NCBI GenBank assembly: GCA_000499405.2
Contig: HG738138.1
Span: 1,116,001 to 1,180,000, forward strand
Source: Onchocerca volvulus
Taxonomy: Eukaryota > Nematoda > Chromadorea > Rhabditida > Onchocercidae
Direction of reading: 5' to 3'
DNA length: 64,000 bases
A program made the translations under genes and the position numbers. Each line of letters begins with the position of its first letter. Position 1 is the first letter of the stretch. Under the pieces are notes generated by a model. It saw nothing but the letters and a program-made list of their open reading frames with translations. It had not been told where the DNA came from and did no database searches. Shown one piece after another: positions 50,241-64,000 of the stretch.

Positions 50241-51302
50241 AATAATTGGCCTGCACTAAAATCAATGAAGTGGCTTCAAAATGTTTCATACACTACGTGT
50301 GAATATATCAGGTTTACGTGTAAATTCTGGAAGAACGGAGAAGAAAATCTTTTGACTTACGAAATATCACCGATATGAGAGAAATCGATGAAATGTCACC
50401 GATATGAGAGAAATCGATGCTTCTTGGATAATCATTTCTGAATTAAAGAATACCTGGTAGTTATTGTCACCAGAAAAAATATATAACCATATGAGTTAAA
50501 AAAGAAGATTGACATAAATTCAACTCTTAATTTTTAATAACATTCTACTGAAGCGATTTTTCTTCATCAAACTGATAAACAAAAAAAAAAAAAAAGAAAA
50601 GAAGGTAATGATCTACTTTGAGAGAAAAGAAAAAATACGCCAAGCAGTAAGACGAATTTCCTGAGATAAAAAAGGACTGCGAATATTACTGAAACAAAAG
50701 TTCTAGAATTTTGACTCCCGCGAAGTCTCGTTACGCAACGAAGGCGAATTTTTGTGCTATGCTGATCGAGTTTGTTTGAAAATTGTTGGTTTCTTGAGAT
50801 GTTGGATAAGTTGAGCTGAAGTTTCATTCTTTTCTGTTTAACTGGATGCAAAGAATAGCTAAGTTTTAAATTAAGTAGTATGTTTTTATTCTCAAATCCG
50901 AATACTGAATACGATCTTTGAATTTCCAACTTCTACGAACGTTTTCATCATGTGTGACGCTGCTCAGTTGGTAATCAAATGAAACAGAATATTTGTTAAA
51001 TATACGAAATTTCGCTGTAATTTTGCATTAACATCATAGATTTCGAGTAACAGACATGATATTTGCTTTGGTCTAACCTTACTAACAATAATACTGGAAA
51101 ACAATTTTCACATTTGATAGCGGACTTAGGAGTATCAAATAGCGTTAGATATTATGTTGTCCGTAATATTCGTTTTTTTTTTTTTTTTTTTTATTTTAAA
51201 GAGAAGAAAAATTTTTAAGATTTCATTTTCAGAATTAGTATTACTGTAAATAGGAAGTCTAAAAGAAACCGAAAGGGAAATAGAAGGAAACAAAGGTTAA
51301 GA
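50241..51302. promoter_or_regulatory. Divergent intergenic region between NF-YB and riboflavin kinase
   Basis: The interval of about 1.06 kb separates two divergent starts and should hold both promoters. It contains a 29-base tandem duplication (50363-50420), a T-rich run (about 51174-51192), and a 120-codon minus ORF (50567-50929) that resembles nothing known. I see no clear CCAAT array. RFK is preceded by GGTTAAG, an acceptor-like site. Confidence 0.4.
50363..50420. repeat. 29-base tandem duplication, two copies
   Basis: The unit beginning GAAATATCACCGATATGAG (50363-50391) is followed directly by a second copy (50392-50420) with one mismatch, A to G at the sixth base. Confidence 0.95.
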
Positions 51303-52905
51303 ATGATTCCGGGTCAGGTGAACTGCAGTGGGCATTCTGGCGTAATTATGAATGGTTCAGATAAGAATGAAGTGGTTGATAGGCTTACTATGAGTGGTAA
51401 GTTTCGAAAATTCCAAATTGGAATTTAATTATCTTCTTAATATAACAGATTTGATTTATGTATGAGAGAAATATGCATTGTATAAGTGGAAATTCATCAT
51501 TATACATAGAATTATGTTAGCTGCAAATTGAAAATCTAATGATTTTAACTTACTAAGAATCAGAGGAGAAATTTCTGAAATTTTCGAATAAAAATTAAAA
51601 CTATTATTTCAGTATGATTTACAATGAACTTCGATGCCATTATTTGTATATTGTTTGTTGTTTACTGTTTATTTTCTAGTTTTATATTTCAACATTTCTT
51701 TATATCATTCTTATTTGAAGTCCTTGTTGATTTTGCATACATTCAGTTATTTTTTTTTCTTTTTTTTAGATCTTTATCCATATTATTTCCATGGAATTGT
51801 TGTTGTTGGATTTGGTCGTGGTGGTCGACAGCTGGGTTGTCCGACTGGTACGCTTCGTTGATTTTATTGTTACTTTTTTTACCGATCAAAATTCGATGAT
51901 GTTGAATAAGATGGTAGAGTTCGTGTGATATTATAGAAATATAACGAAATTAGTCAAATTAAATTTGTTATGAAACAACTAAAAACATCAGGATAATTTC
52001 ATAAATCTTCCTTCAGTCTGACAAAATGTAGAGAGGGAGAGATAGAGAGAAAAAAAAAAAAAGAAAACGAATTTCTTTAAAATTTCGGAATTCTTCAAAT
52101 TCAAGACAGTCAGTCATTCATCATCCGTTTATATTATTCATAATTTATGTGCTTTTTATGTGAAGTTTTCCAAAATGCTTTTCTTTTTTTAGTAATTGTG
52201 CACTCTCCACTTTGCGTTAGCATTTGGCCCGAAAATAACGGGTTCCCTGAACTTACCATTTCAACTTGAAAAATTAAGCTACTCTTTTTTCCTTATTTCG
52301 ATTTTATTTTGAAAGCTCAATTAGCAGGTATTTTTAATATTAAATGATCAAAATACTGCATTAATGAAACGAAAAATTTTATCATTAATTTGGAATTTGT
52401 TATATCATTTTCTGGGTGAGCTAGAGTTGGATATTTGTAGCAAATTTGGATGACAATGCCATTTCACGTTTACCTTCTCATTTTCCGTGTGGTGTATTTT
52501 ATGGTTTCGCAAATGTTAATCGTGGTGAAGTGTATGGGATGGTAACAAGCATCGGATGGAATCTACATTTCAAAAATGAACGGAAGACAATTGTATGTTG
52601 AATTTAGTTACTGGCAAAGCAAAATTGGTGAAAATATGCACTTTGTGCATATTTTCAGCAATTTTTCTTTTTCACTAAAAAAATCATTATTGCGGTTTCT
52701 ACTATCAAATGTTTCGAATATAATTACTTTGAATGTTCGTTTCTCCAAAAAGTTAGTATTAATCATTATTTTATTATTTTATACCCTTTCAGGAAGTTCA
52801 TTTACTTCATAATTTCGAAGAAGATTTTTATGGTGCCGAAATCCGCGCTGTTTTGACTGGATTTCTGCGTCCTATGGTTGCATTCAATTCTCTAGGTTTT
52901 TTTTT

Positions 52906-52977
<72 letters not shown>

Positions 52978-53217
52978 TTTGCAAAATTTTCCTTAAAACA
53001 TGTGATGCTTGTTATTCGTTGATTTTTTTTCCTCTGCGAACATTACATCACGTGTCTTTAAAATAAGCGATTAAAAATACTGATCCTGAAGCTTTTAGAT
53101 GAGCTAAAAGCAGCTATAAATAATGATGTGTCGATGGCAAAAGGTTTGTTGTCAGCTCCCGAAATGATAGTCCACAAAAAGTCAAGTTTTTTTTCCCAGC
53201 AATTTGCTGAAAACTGA
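51303..53217 (+). CDS. rfk: Riboflavin kinase (ATP:riboflavin 5'-phosphotransferase)
   Basis: Five exons join in phase to 181 aa: 51303-51396, 51770-51847, 52441-52592, 52793-52895, 53099-53217. The enzyme phosphorylates riboflavin to FMN, the first step to FMN and FAD. The single flavokinase domain begins after an N-terminal extension of about 30 residues: YPYYFHGIVVVGFGRGGRQL, the nucleotide/Mg-binding PTAN motif (56-59, split by intron 2), FPCGVFYGFANVNRG, SIGWNLHFKN, and the catalytic Glu109 at EVHLLHNFEEDFYG. It then runs GFLRPMVAFNSL and a C-terminal helix. Human RFK is about 155-162 aa, so only the head is longer. That extension (MIPGQVNCSGHSG onward) does not look like a clear targeting peptide, and a Met inside it could be the real start. 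Intron 4 contains an enormous T-rich tract. Confidence 0.95.
52896..52977. repeat. Long T-rich tract in a riboflavin kinase intron
   Basis: About 80 bases are T with only a few isolated G residues, starting immediately at the donor of intron 4. A polypyrimidine run at the 5' end of an intron is unusual, and its length is liable to assembly error. Confidence 0.9.
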
Positions 53218-54519
53218 ATAGATAATCCATATGTTCATTCCAAAAGCTCGTGACATGTAATTTTGCACTATTCTGTTATAGAATGGATGTTGTTAACAAG
53301 AGCTAATCTGATATTATGAAATGTTTGAAATTTGATTTTGAATGTTCAGTCATCCAAAAAGACAGTATTAATCATCATTCTATATCAAACTGATGGTAAT
53401 AAGCATCATCATTTTACATGGTATTAATCATCATCACTTTATATGGTATTAATCCTTTAGACTTCTTGATATTAAAAAATTTTATGATTCATATCAATCA
53501 ATTTATTTAGCCTTATTAAATTACATGCAAGTAAAATCCTTTCAACGTACATTTTCATTCGTTTTGTGCATTGGTTGTTTTTCTGATTTGAAGTATAATT
53601 ATGAAGAAGACGGGCTGCATCGTTAAAATGTAATCATCAGTACTTTCATGCTCCATTTGTCATATTTCTCGGTGATAGTTTTTATATTGATTCGTGTTTT
53701 ATTTATTTATTTTTCTGCAAACACACCACGAGTGATTACTTCTACTGTTACCAGTATTCCACTTCCCATTTTTAAAAACTCCTCTTTTCATTATTCTTGA
53801 AATCTTAATTGAATGCTATCTTCCAACTAACTTTCAAATTTTATGCTCAATTACGATATGACAAACTATCTACCAATGATAGAATAATCTCATAATCTTC
53901 GTGATTTCCATATCCATTCCTTGAATAATTTATTATTGATGAAAAATTGGAAACTATTATGTATCTTTATCATTAAAATCGATTAGTGTGATGTTATATT
54001 TTGTGTATCTTTTCCATCAAAATGGTACTTAACAGGGTGTATTGGCAGGTTGCTCTTGCAGATTGGTTAAACGTACGATATTCTGATTTGGACAGCATTT
54101 GTTTGTTCTCGTAACTTTACAGCATTGCAAATTACACATTCCCATCGTTCCAACTCACTGAATGCTCATCCCATCATGGCATTGGCGAGTTTGGAGCAGT
54201 AAATATTGCCATGAAAGTTCGTTCCTACCCTTCGTCCTTCGTCGTTATCATCATTCATATCTATAAAATGTCGTCTGATGCGTTATTTTTGGAATGATTT
54301 TTTCCTTTATTTTCTTTGGATTTTATGCAAGGGATGTTTTAGAAATATAAAATTCGCTGAATTTTAGTTGGAATAAACTTATCATAAATCTTATCGTTTT
54401 GATAATACTTCATTTTTGTTGAATTTAAAATTTGAAAATGAATGCAAAAATAAGAATGCCAAAGATAGAAGAAATACTTGGTCAGATTAAAGAATACTGA
54501 ATTAGATATTTGCATGCTT
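53218..54519. other. Intergenic region downstream of riboflavin kinase
   Basis: No coding sequence is supported. There is a small degenerate repeat of GGTAATAAGCATCATC and TGGTATTAATCATCATC words near 53393-53455. The rest is AT-rich. Confidence 0.4.
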
Positions 54520-56660
54520 CATTTATCTATATAAATAAAAATGTAAATGTTACCTGTTACTCCTCAATGATCTCCGCAAGTTCCCCACCGATTTCTGAAA
54601 TTTTGACACAACCGTTGCATTCGAATAGGCGCATGTTTTTATATAAACATTTTTTTTTTCACATGTCAAGCTTGATATGCACTGCGGAAAGTAGCATGTG
54701 TAACGCTGCTGACAGTTTTTTATTGCTGGAAGGAGGTTGGGCTGGGCACACTTACTAACAAGATGCGAAGGAAGAAGCATTCGTCTTGATTAGGATGGAC
54801 GGTGTACAATCTGCCCATCATAGTTTGTTTGAATATGCTAGATTATCCATAAACTGGTTCTCCTCCCTTGCGTCGTTCAAGTGATTTTCTACTCGCATTT
54901 CATGTGAAATACGTAGGCACTTCCGAAAATAACAGTGTTTTCGCAAATGCGTCAGTTTGACGTAATGTGAAGAAAGCCGGTGGATTCGGGGCTATTTGCT
55001 GCATATTTGCAGCTGTGAAATAAACACATTGTCCATTTTCTAGATGTGCTGCTAAGTGTACAACAGCTGGGCTTCGTTCATATAGAGAAAATAAAAGAAT
55101 TCGCCATACAAATTCATTGGTATTTATGTATTTTCCAGCCTAATACTGCGCTATTTCATCGATACTTAATACCGCATTCCTATCACTTCTTTCTGGTTGC
55201 ACGCCAAAAACTTATTCAAGTACTTACAAATTTATTTGATCGATTTAACGGAGTTACAGTATTCCATGTTTATATGCCCTTTGTGTGCTTTTGACAGCAA
55301 AGGCGAATATGGAACAACCCACCGGTTACCTACTTCGATGTCACCATTCCACGTTTGCATAGTTGCTAATTTACCATCATCTTCTGCTAATCTTCCATAT
55401 AAAAGATATCCATCGTTTCCTGTAACTGTGTTGAATATTAATGCTCGAGGATATCGCTTAGAGCATTTCCCGTCTATCATGCATGATGAATTTGGATTCA
55501 GTGTATTGCAAGGTCCATGTATCATATTTTTTGTCATAACGTTACGATTTCTGCGCCGAACAACATCATTTGGAAGTACGAGTTGTATGTCTTGATTTAA
55601 GATAGGAAACGCTCTGATTCGGCAGTATATCCGGCAAGCGAAGTTTTTAATGGCTCTGGTAGTTCTTCAAGTTGAGGCAGTTTATTTATTTGTTTTTTTT
55701 TTTCTACGGCGCAACACATTTCTCTCGTTTCTCCATTAAATTTCAGAGCTTTGCAATAAAGACATACTTTAGTCATAGTGCCGATGAGAACATGCGGGCT
55801 CAAATTACAATCATCAGCTGGGTTGTACCAGAATGCAAAACAATTTTGATCGCGTGACTGCTGAACATGGAATCGTGTTTGACGCTGATCAAGAAATACT
55901 AAAGGTGAAGTGGCGCGATATGGTTTTAAAATTGACGACAAACATGTTTACTACCAAAAATGCTCCAATTCACAATAAACGACAAAGATCGACGCAGCAA
56001 CAGCAATAGTTCGGAGTTCCAAGGGTTCCAGTTCGACAGTTCAAAGCGACGCAACAGTAACAACAATTCGACAGTTCACTTGAATAGTATTCTCCTCTAT
56101 CAGCGACAGAGGAAAAAATAACCCAGCGATGCCTGGATGTTCTCTGATAATTGTTTGTTACGACGAATCACTCTTCATCAATCAATAAAACCTTTCTTAA
56201 CAGCATTCATCTTTGTCACACAAGATACAAAATACCTCCTCACATCTATTGCTGTCCTAGTCGAATTATAATAGCAAGAATCGATCTCCAATTCAACCAA
56301 ACTACAAATCAAATTACAAAGTATCAATTTTTTTTCTCCAACACTAGAAATATGCTCTTTCTCTTTTTTTTCCACTTAATCAAACTGAGCTACAGCAACG
56401 CATGTACAAAAACATATGCGTATTCGAATGTAACGTTGTGTCAAAATTTCAAAGCAATAAGTAAAAACTTTCCGATACCTAAGATTTTAAATTAATATGG
56501 GTAAGGCATATTTAGGAACTTTCGGAGATTTAAGATTTTAAAGAAAAGAACATTGACATTTTTATTTATATAGACTAGTTGGAGCCGGACACGCGAAGCG
56601 TAGCCGATTCCCATGGACTAGCTGCATCGGCCAAGCTCCGCGTGGCCAGGTCCAGCTAGT
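54520..56660 (-). mobile_element. Broken Helitron/Helentron-like element
   Basis: Minus-strand ORFs match the N-terminal half of the Helitron RepHel protein. At 55597-55941 there is a CxxC-containing piece with VCLYCKALKF, EMCC and LPEPLKTSLAG. At 55232-55590 there is MIHGPCNTLNPNSSCM, DGKCSKRYPRALI, TGNDGYLLYGR, NRWVVPYSPLLSKAHKGHIN and EYCNSVKSIK. The two pieces are interrupted by a stop or frame change, and the Rep catalytic motif and helicase domain are missing, so the element cannot encode its own transposition. Its outer parts form inverted repeats: CTATATAAATAAAAATGT with GAAATTTTGACACAAC-type sequence near 54525-54650 and, inverted, at about 56397-56575. A hairpin (stem GGCCA/TGGCC, 56629-56647) followed by CTAGT (56656-56660) looks like a Helitron 3' end, but it faces the opposite way to the ORFs. 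Confidence 0.8.
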
Positions 56661-57259
56661 TTGATCATATGTTTGTTATTTGGAAAGGGAGTTTAGTTTA
56701 TCTATGTGATTTGGCGATTCATTAAAACACCTGCTTCTTCATTACAGCAATCTTATCGTACTTGATATCATTGCGAATCCGCATATATTAGCTAACGCAA
56801 TCAATTTGAAGCTTATGTTATCGGCCCTTCAATTTTGAAGCTTATGTTATCGGCCCTTCAATCATCCTTTTTAAAATTAGCATTCCGTATTCCTGCCGTT
56901 TTCGCAATGAAATATTTCAGTTGGATGATTTTTTGCTATTTTATAAATATTTTATAAATACTTCTAATTAGTAGAGTTCCAGGTCAGAACATTAGTTCTC
57001 AGATTCAATAATTCTATTAAAAATTGTTCGAACCAACCACAAGAGCCGTCCGGTGACAAAGCTTCAAAAGGGATTTAACGATTGTGTAAAATAGGCCGTG
57101 ATAATAATCGAGGTTGCATTCATTTCGGTATTTGAAGATCCAGTAGGGTTGTTAGTTAGGAGTTCTGGATACGTTTTGGTTGATGTTTTCTGTGAGTATA
57201 TATTATATTAAGGTTGACGCTTATCGAAGTTTCAGGTCCAGTTATTTGACTGCATCAAA
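56661..57259. promoter_or_regulatory. Upstream region of NAMPT
   Basis: About 600 bases lie between the Helitron end and the NAMPT ATG. They contain the 28-base duplication. No clear TATA or initiator motif is visible. An acceptor-like AAGTTTCAG ends at 57235, about 25 bases before the ATG, and could be a trans-splice site. Confidence 0.4.
56803..56859. repeat. 28/29-base tandem duplication, two copies
   Basis: The unit AATTTGAAGCTTATGTTATC plus GGCCCTTC (56803-56830) is directly repeated (56831-56859) with one extra T. It lies between the Helitron relic and NAMPT. Confidence 0.95.
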
Positions 57260-61042
<3,783 letters not shown>

Positions 61043-62803
61043 CCATGCAGTGTTCTGGTCTGTTCATTGGTCTACGGGATGAGTATGCTTTTGAAATCTG
61101 CATATTTTCGTGCTCAATGAACGGAATCATTATTTTCTTGTAGACCTTCATGGAAATTGTTTGTGAGAGTGTGTTAGTTCTTGTTAAACTTTTGTGTAAG
61201 CATTTCGCATCTTTTCATTTTCCGGAATTTTTGCCAGTGCTCCTATTTTCAGAATATTTTGAAATATATTTTCTAAATACAGTATATTCTTATATTAGTA
61301 ATTGGTGCTTGTTCCAATCGAAATAGTGATGCTTTTCTTACCGGATACAACTATCCGCTTTGTGGATCGAATAATTTCTGATACCGTTGGAACTATTGCA
61401 TATTCTGAAAAATGTATCCTCAAACAAAAAAACAGATTATGTCTGAAAAATTTAGGAATGCCACTTATTCCACTCCATCGTATTGGAATTTTACGATATG
61501 TTAATAATTTTACGATCTCTGTGTCTTCGTTCACTACATTGACGGATGTTGTGCATTGTTTTCATATTGTTATTGCTGTTTCGTTTACCTCAGCTATGTT
61601 TTATTATATTTAAATAATCCTTTATGGATTTAAAAAAAAATTGCCAGATCACTTCTGGATGATGGAAAATAATATGATATGAAAATCTAGATAGCGATAG
61701 CAATCTGTTTTGGAGTCGTCACTATTTTTTTTTTCACAATTAGCTAAAAATACATTAATTTTCAAAAGCTTTGTTTTGTCTATTTTAATTTTTCATACAT
61801 GCAAAAATTCAAATTCCAAGTGTTTTTTTTTTTTGAATTGTTTAAAAGTGCATAAAGTTTCGCAGCGAAATTTCTACGTAATTTTTTTTATCTGCTGGTT
61901 ATTTTATTTACCAGTTTGTTGGTTTTATATGCAGATTGTATGAAAAGTTTTGACACTGTGTCAGATTGTATGAAAATAATTTATCAATTTTATTGTCATG
62001 TGTATTGTCATCCTATTTATCAAAAACTACCATCCATCTAGAGTATGCATATATTTCAGTTTTTTAATTAATATTTCTTGCAGCTAGACGGGATGGTTTA
62101 ACGGATAGCATTATCACTCTTTCTAGGAGACTGATCTTTAGCTGTTCATGTGCGGTCGGGAGTTGTTACCACCATCAAAAGATGTGGCAGTTGATCTGGA
62201 TGAGTCGATAATCCTATTAGGTTACGAAAGCTCGGTAATCTGTCAGATGATCGGGTACCCTAGTTGAGTGTCGAAAATGCTGTGCAAAATGATTGAACTA
62301 TCATAGTAGATTGTGAAATCCGAATGTTGTGCTAAATGATCACATAGTTTTGGCAACATTATATTGTAAAATTCTGACAGAAGTCTAATAGCTTTTTCAA
62401 TGTGTATTTGTTATAATTTAGTATGTTGGTTATATAATATTGTTAACTTTTGCTGCGGTATGTAGCGGTAAACCACGATTCAAATCAAAGAGTTCATCAA
62501 GAGATTCCTTTTTTATTTCAAGAAGAGCTATACAGAATGTGACTTTTTTTGGGGATTGTTACGAAAAGAAAATTGTCATTAAAAAGATTTTCGAAAAATT
62601 TTGGGTACTTAAGTGATAGAAATAATGAATGAATAAGCTATTGAGAGAGTTTTTTTTCCTTGTTTTCCTTTCTTTCCTTTCCTTTTCTTTTTTTTTTTTT
62701 TACAGTGACATTCCATTTGCTTTTTTCTGTGACATTCGGTATCGGTTATTTGAAATTCTTAATTTTGAGAATATGTTTAAAGGATAATTTTCCAATTCAG
62801 GCA
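61043..62803. other. NAMPT 3' region and upstream of the release factor
   Basis: No gene is supported. A segment at 61302-61613 is open on both strands for about 80-100 codons but matches nothing I know. A moderately GC-richer block at about 62080-62300 stands out, begins after TTCTTGCAG, and could be an exon or a non-coding RNA. A T-rich tract precedes 62700. AATAAA-like signals are scarce near the NAMPT stop. Confidence 0.4.
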
Positions 62804-63872
62804 ATGTTTCTGCGATGTTCAGTTAGGTTGCGCACAAATTCAGTGCGGTTCAGTTCTGCAAAGCAGAAATTAAAGAATTATATTTTTCCTGTAATTCGAT
62901 CTGAAGATTGTGTCCAGGCAAGTATGATCCACGTTATTTGTACGTGTTGTTTGTGTAATGTTTGCGTAGCTATGTTTACGGGGCAGGGTATCCTCAAAGT
63001 TTTCAGGATGCACATATGAAATTATCAGTCGTCTGGAAATTGATTCTTACGTCCTTATGATGATGTTTTCCAGAAAATCATTTCCGGATGGGGTCCCGGT
63101 GGACAGAAAGTGAACATGACGAGAAATGCGGTAACAATCAGGCATGTACCTACCGGTATCGTTGTTCGAGTCCATCAATCAAGACTTCTGCAAGAAAATA
63201 TTGAAATTGCTCAGGAAAGGTAAAGATCGGAATGTAATTCAAAAATTGAAAATGTCCGTTCAGCGGTGACGCGGATTTCATGACGAAGAAGAGGATAGAG
63301 AGTTCACCTATTATTCAAGGTTCTTTTTAGGGTTTTTAAGGAGGAGATTTCGGTGCGGTTTATTGGTTTTTGGAAATAAAAGATTTGGAACAAAGAGGAG
63401 TGTATTTTCAATGAACAGAAGTCGTATTTTGTCCGAAAAAAATGTTGTTTCAGATAGTCGGATATTTTTAATAGACGGGATTTTCTGGTATAGGTTGTTT
63501 TTAAAATGTCCATGGGGTAATCAGATTATGCAGCTGTTTAGTACAATTCCCTATTTATCTTTGTTCAAGTGTTTCGACAACATGTTGTAAATCTTTGGAA
63601 ATGTGAAATTTCTGAGTCTCCTCATTAATCTTCAATTTAAACTGAGTAGCTACAGGTTAAAACATGCGGTAGATCGGCATTTGAACGGCGAAAATTCGTA
63701 TGATGCTCAGCTGGGACGAATGGAGCATGAACGAAGTGTAAAGACCAAGAGAAAAAGGGCAACTATACGTGAGCTGAAAAAATTATATGCTGAGGAGCGA
63801 TCCAATTCTGAAAGTGAGGAAGTCGATTTAAATTCTATACGAAATATTTCTACTTTTTATTTTTCTTGCTGA
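62804..63872 (+). CDS. mtrfr: Mitochondrial translation release factor in rescue, MTRFR (C12orf65)-like
   Basis: Three exons (62804-62917, 63074-63219, 63656-63872) join in phase to 158 aa. It is a short class I release-factor domain protein of the ribosome-rescue type: it has the peptidyl-tRNA hydrolysis motif GGQ in GWGPGGQKVNMTRNAVTIRH (Gln49) and no codon-recognition domain. VPTGIVVRVHQSR follows, then a basic C-terminal helix (KTKRKRATIRELKKLY). The first 20-25 residues (MFLRCSVRLRTNSVRFSS) are Arg/Ser-rich without acidic residues, as in mitochondrial targeting peptides. The family releases peptides from stalled mitochondrial ribosomes. Intron 1 has a GC donor (CAG then GCAAGT). The ATG lies 3 bases behind TTCCAATTCAG, which looks like a trans-splice acceptor. 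The third exon might continue by splicing beyond the stop used here, with a candidate downstream exon near 63908. Confidence 0.88.
62918..63073 (+). other. GC-AG intron in the release-factor gene
   Basis: The exon junction that restores the family alignment up to GPGGQ requires a donor starting GCAAGT after CAG, with acceptor TTTTCCAG. GCAAGT after AG is the standard form of the rare GC-AG intron class. The only nearby GT alternative (after TGT) would delete two residues and has a poor site. Confidence 0.75.
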
Positions 63873-64000
63873 ATTTCTGAAATGATATATTTCTTTCTGC
63901 TATAAGACTGGCTGTTTGAAGAAACGTCAACTGCTTGGTATGCAAGAAAAAATGAATGACATTAATGGCATTGCATGTCATTCCTTTGATTGTTGATATA
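63873..64000. other. Window end, 3' of the release factor
   Basis: There are 128 bases with no supported feature, although the segment after TATAAG at 63907 is open (TGCLKKRQLLGMQEKM) and could be a further exon. Confidence 0.35.

Noticed and set aside
54510..54758. Plus-strand 82-codon ORF
   Set aside because: It is antisense to the Helitron relic end; repeat-derived and not a gene.
56151..56495. Plus-strand 114-codon ORF
   Set aside because: It lies within the Helitron relic and its end is the inverted terminal sequence; no known domain.
57004..57040. GTTCGAACC word as a possible tRNA T-arm
   Set aside because: No matching acceptor stem, D-arm or anticodon arm could be placed around it.
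61295..61613. Overlapping ORFs on both strands downstream of NAMPT
   Set aside because: No similarity recognised and no convincing splice context. More likely NAMPT 3' region.

Overview
The window is AT-rich animal nuclear DNA with compact, intron-dense genes. Introns are short to medium, with T-rich acceptors of the TTTCAG type and often extreme poly-T or poly-A tracts. Several first coding exons sit directly behind an acceptor-like TTTCAG or TTAAG with no visible cis donor, which fits spliced-leader trans-splicing. Codon use, intron style and protein content fit a nematode, most likely a spirurid/filarial worm. Species level is inference. No rRNA, tRNA, CRISPR or bacterial operon signal was found.

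Layout, left to right. A PPIL1-type cyclophilin (minus, 1398-4087) is divergent from an SH2D4-like SH2 adaptor (plus, 5058-8951). A decayed adenosine kinase pseudogene follows (minus, about 10.6-13.7 kb), then about 5 kb with no recognisable gene. A very long MYST-family histone acetyltransferase of KAT6 (MOZ/MORF) type occupies 18702-30097 (minus). Its likely promoter region (31.7-31.95 kb) carries CRE and E-box/CRE palindromes. An unrecognised proline-rich protein (minus, 33199-41679) has a PAM2-like motif and a CSIM prenylation-type C-terminus. A 5.7 kb AT-rich stretch separates it from an NF-YB histone-fold subunit (minus, 47376-50240), which is divergent from a riboflavin kinase (plus, 51303-53217). 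A broken Helitron/Helentron-like element (54.5-56.66 kb) lies before a complete nicotinamide phosphoribosyltransferase (NAMPT, plus, 57260-61042). The last gene is a small mitochondrial-type GGQ release factor of the MTRFR/C12orf65 family (plus, 62804-63872).

For seven genes I could follow splice phase exon by exon to an intact reading frame. The exceptions are the N-terminal and C-terminal thirds of the KAT6 gene, where many exons are approximate, and one exon of the proline-rich gene.

Metabolically the right end is cofactor biology: FMN from riboflavin kinase and NAD from NAMPT. The left half holds a dead purine-salvage kinase. NAMPT is the most notable content, because C. elegans is known to lack it and to recycle nicotinamide through the nicotinamidase PNC-1. 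The adenosine kinase relic, the prenylation-motif protein, the GC-AG intron in the release factor and the Helitron relic are the other items worth following up.
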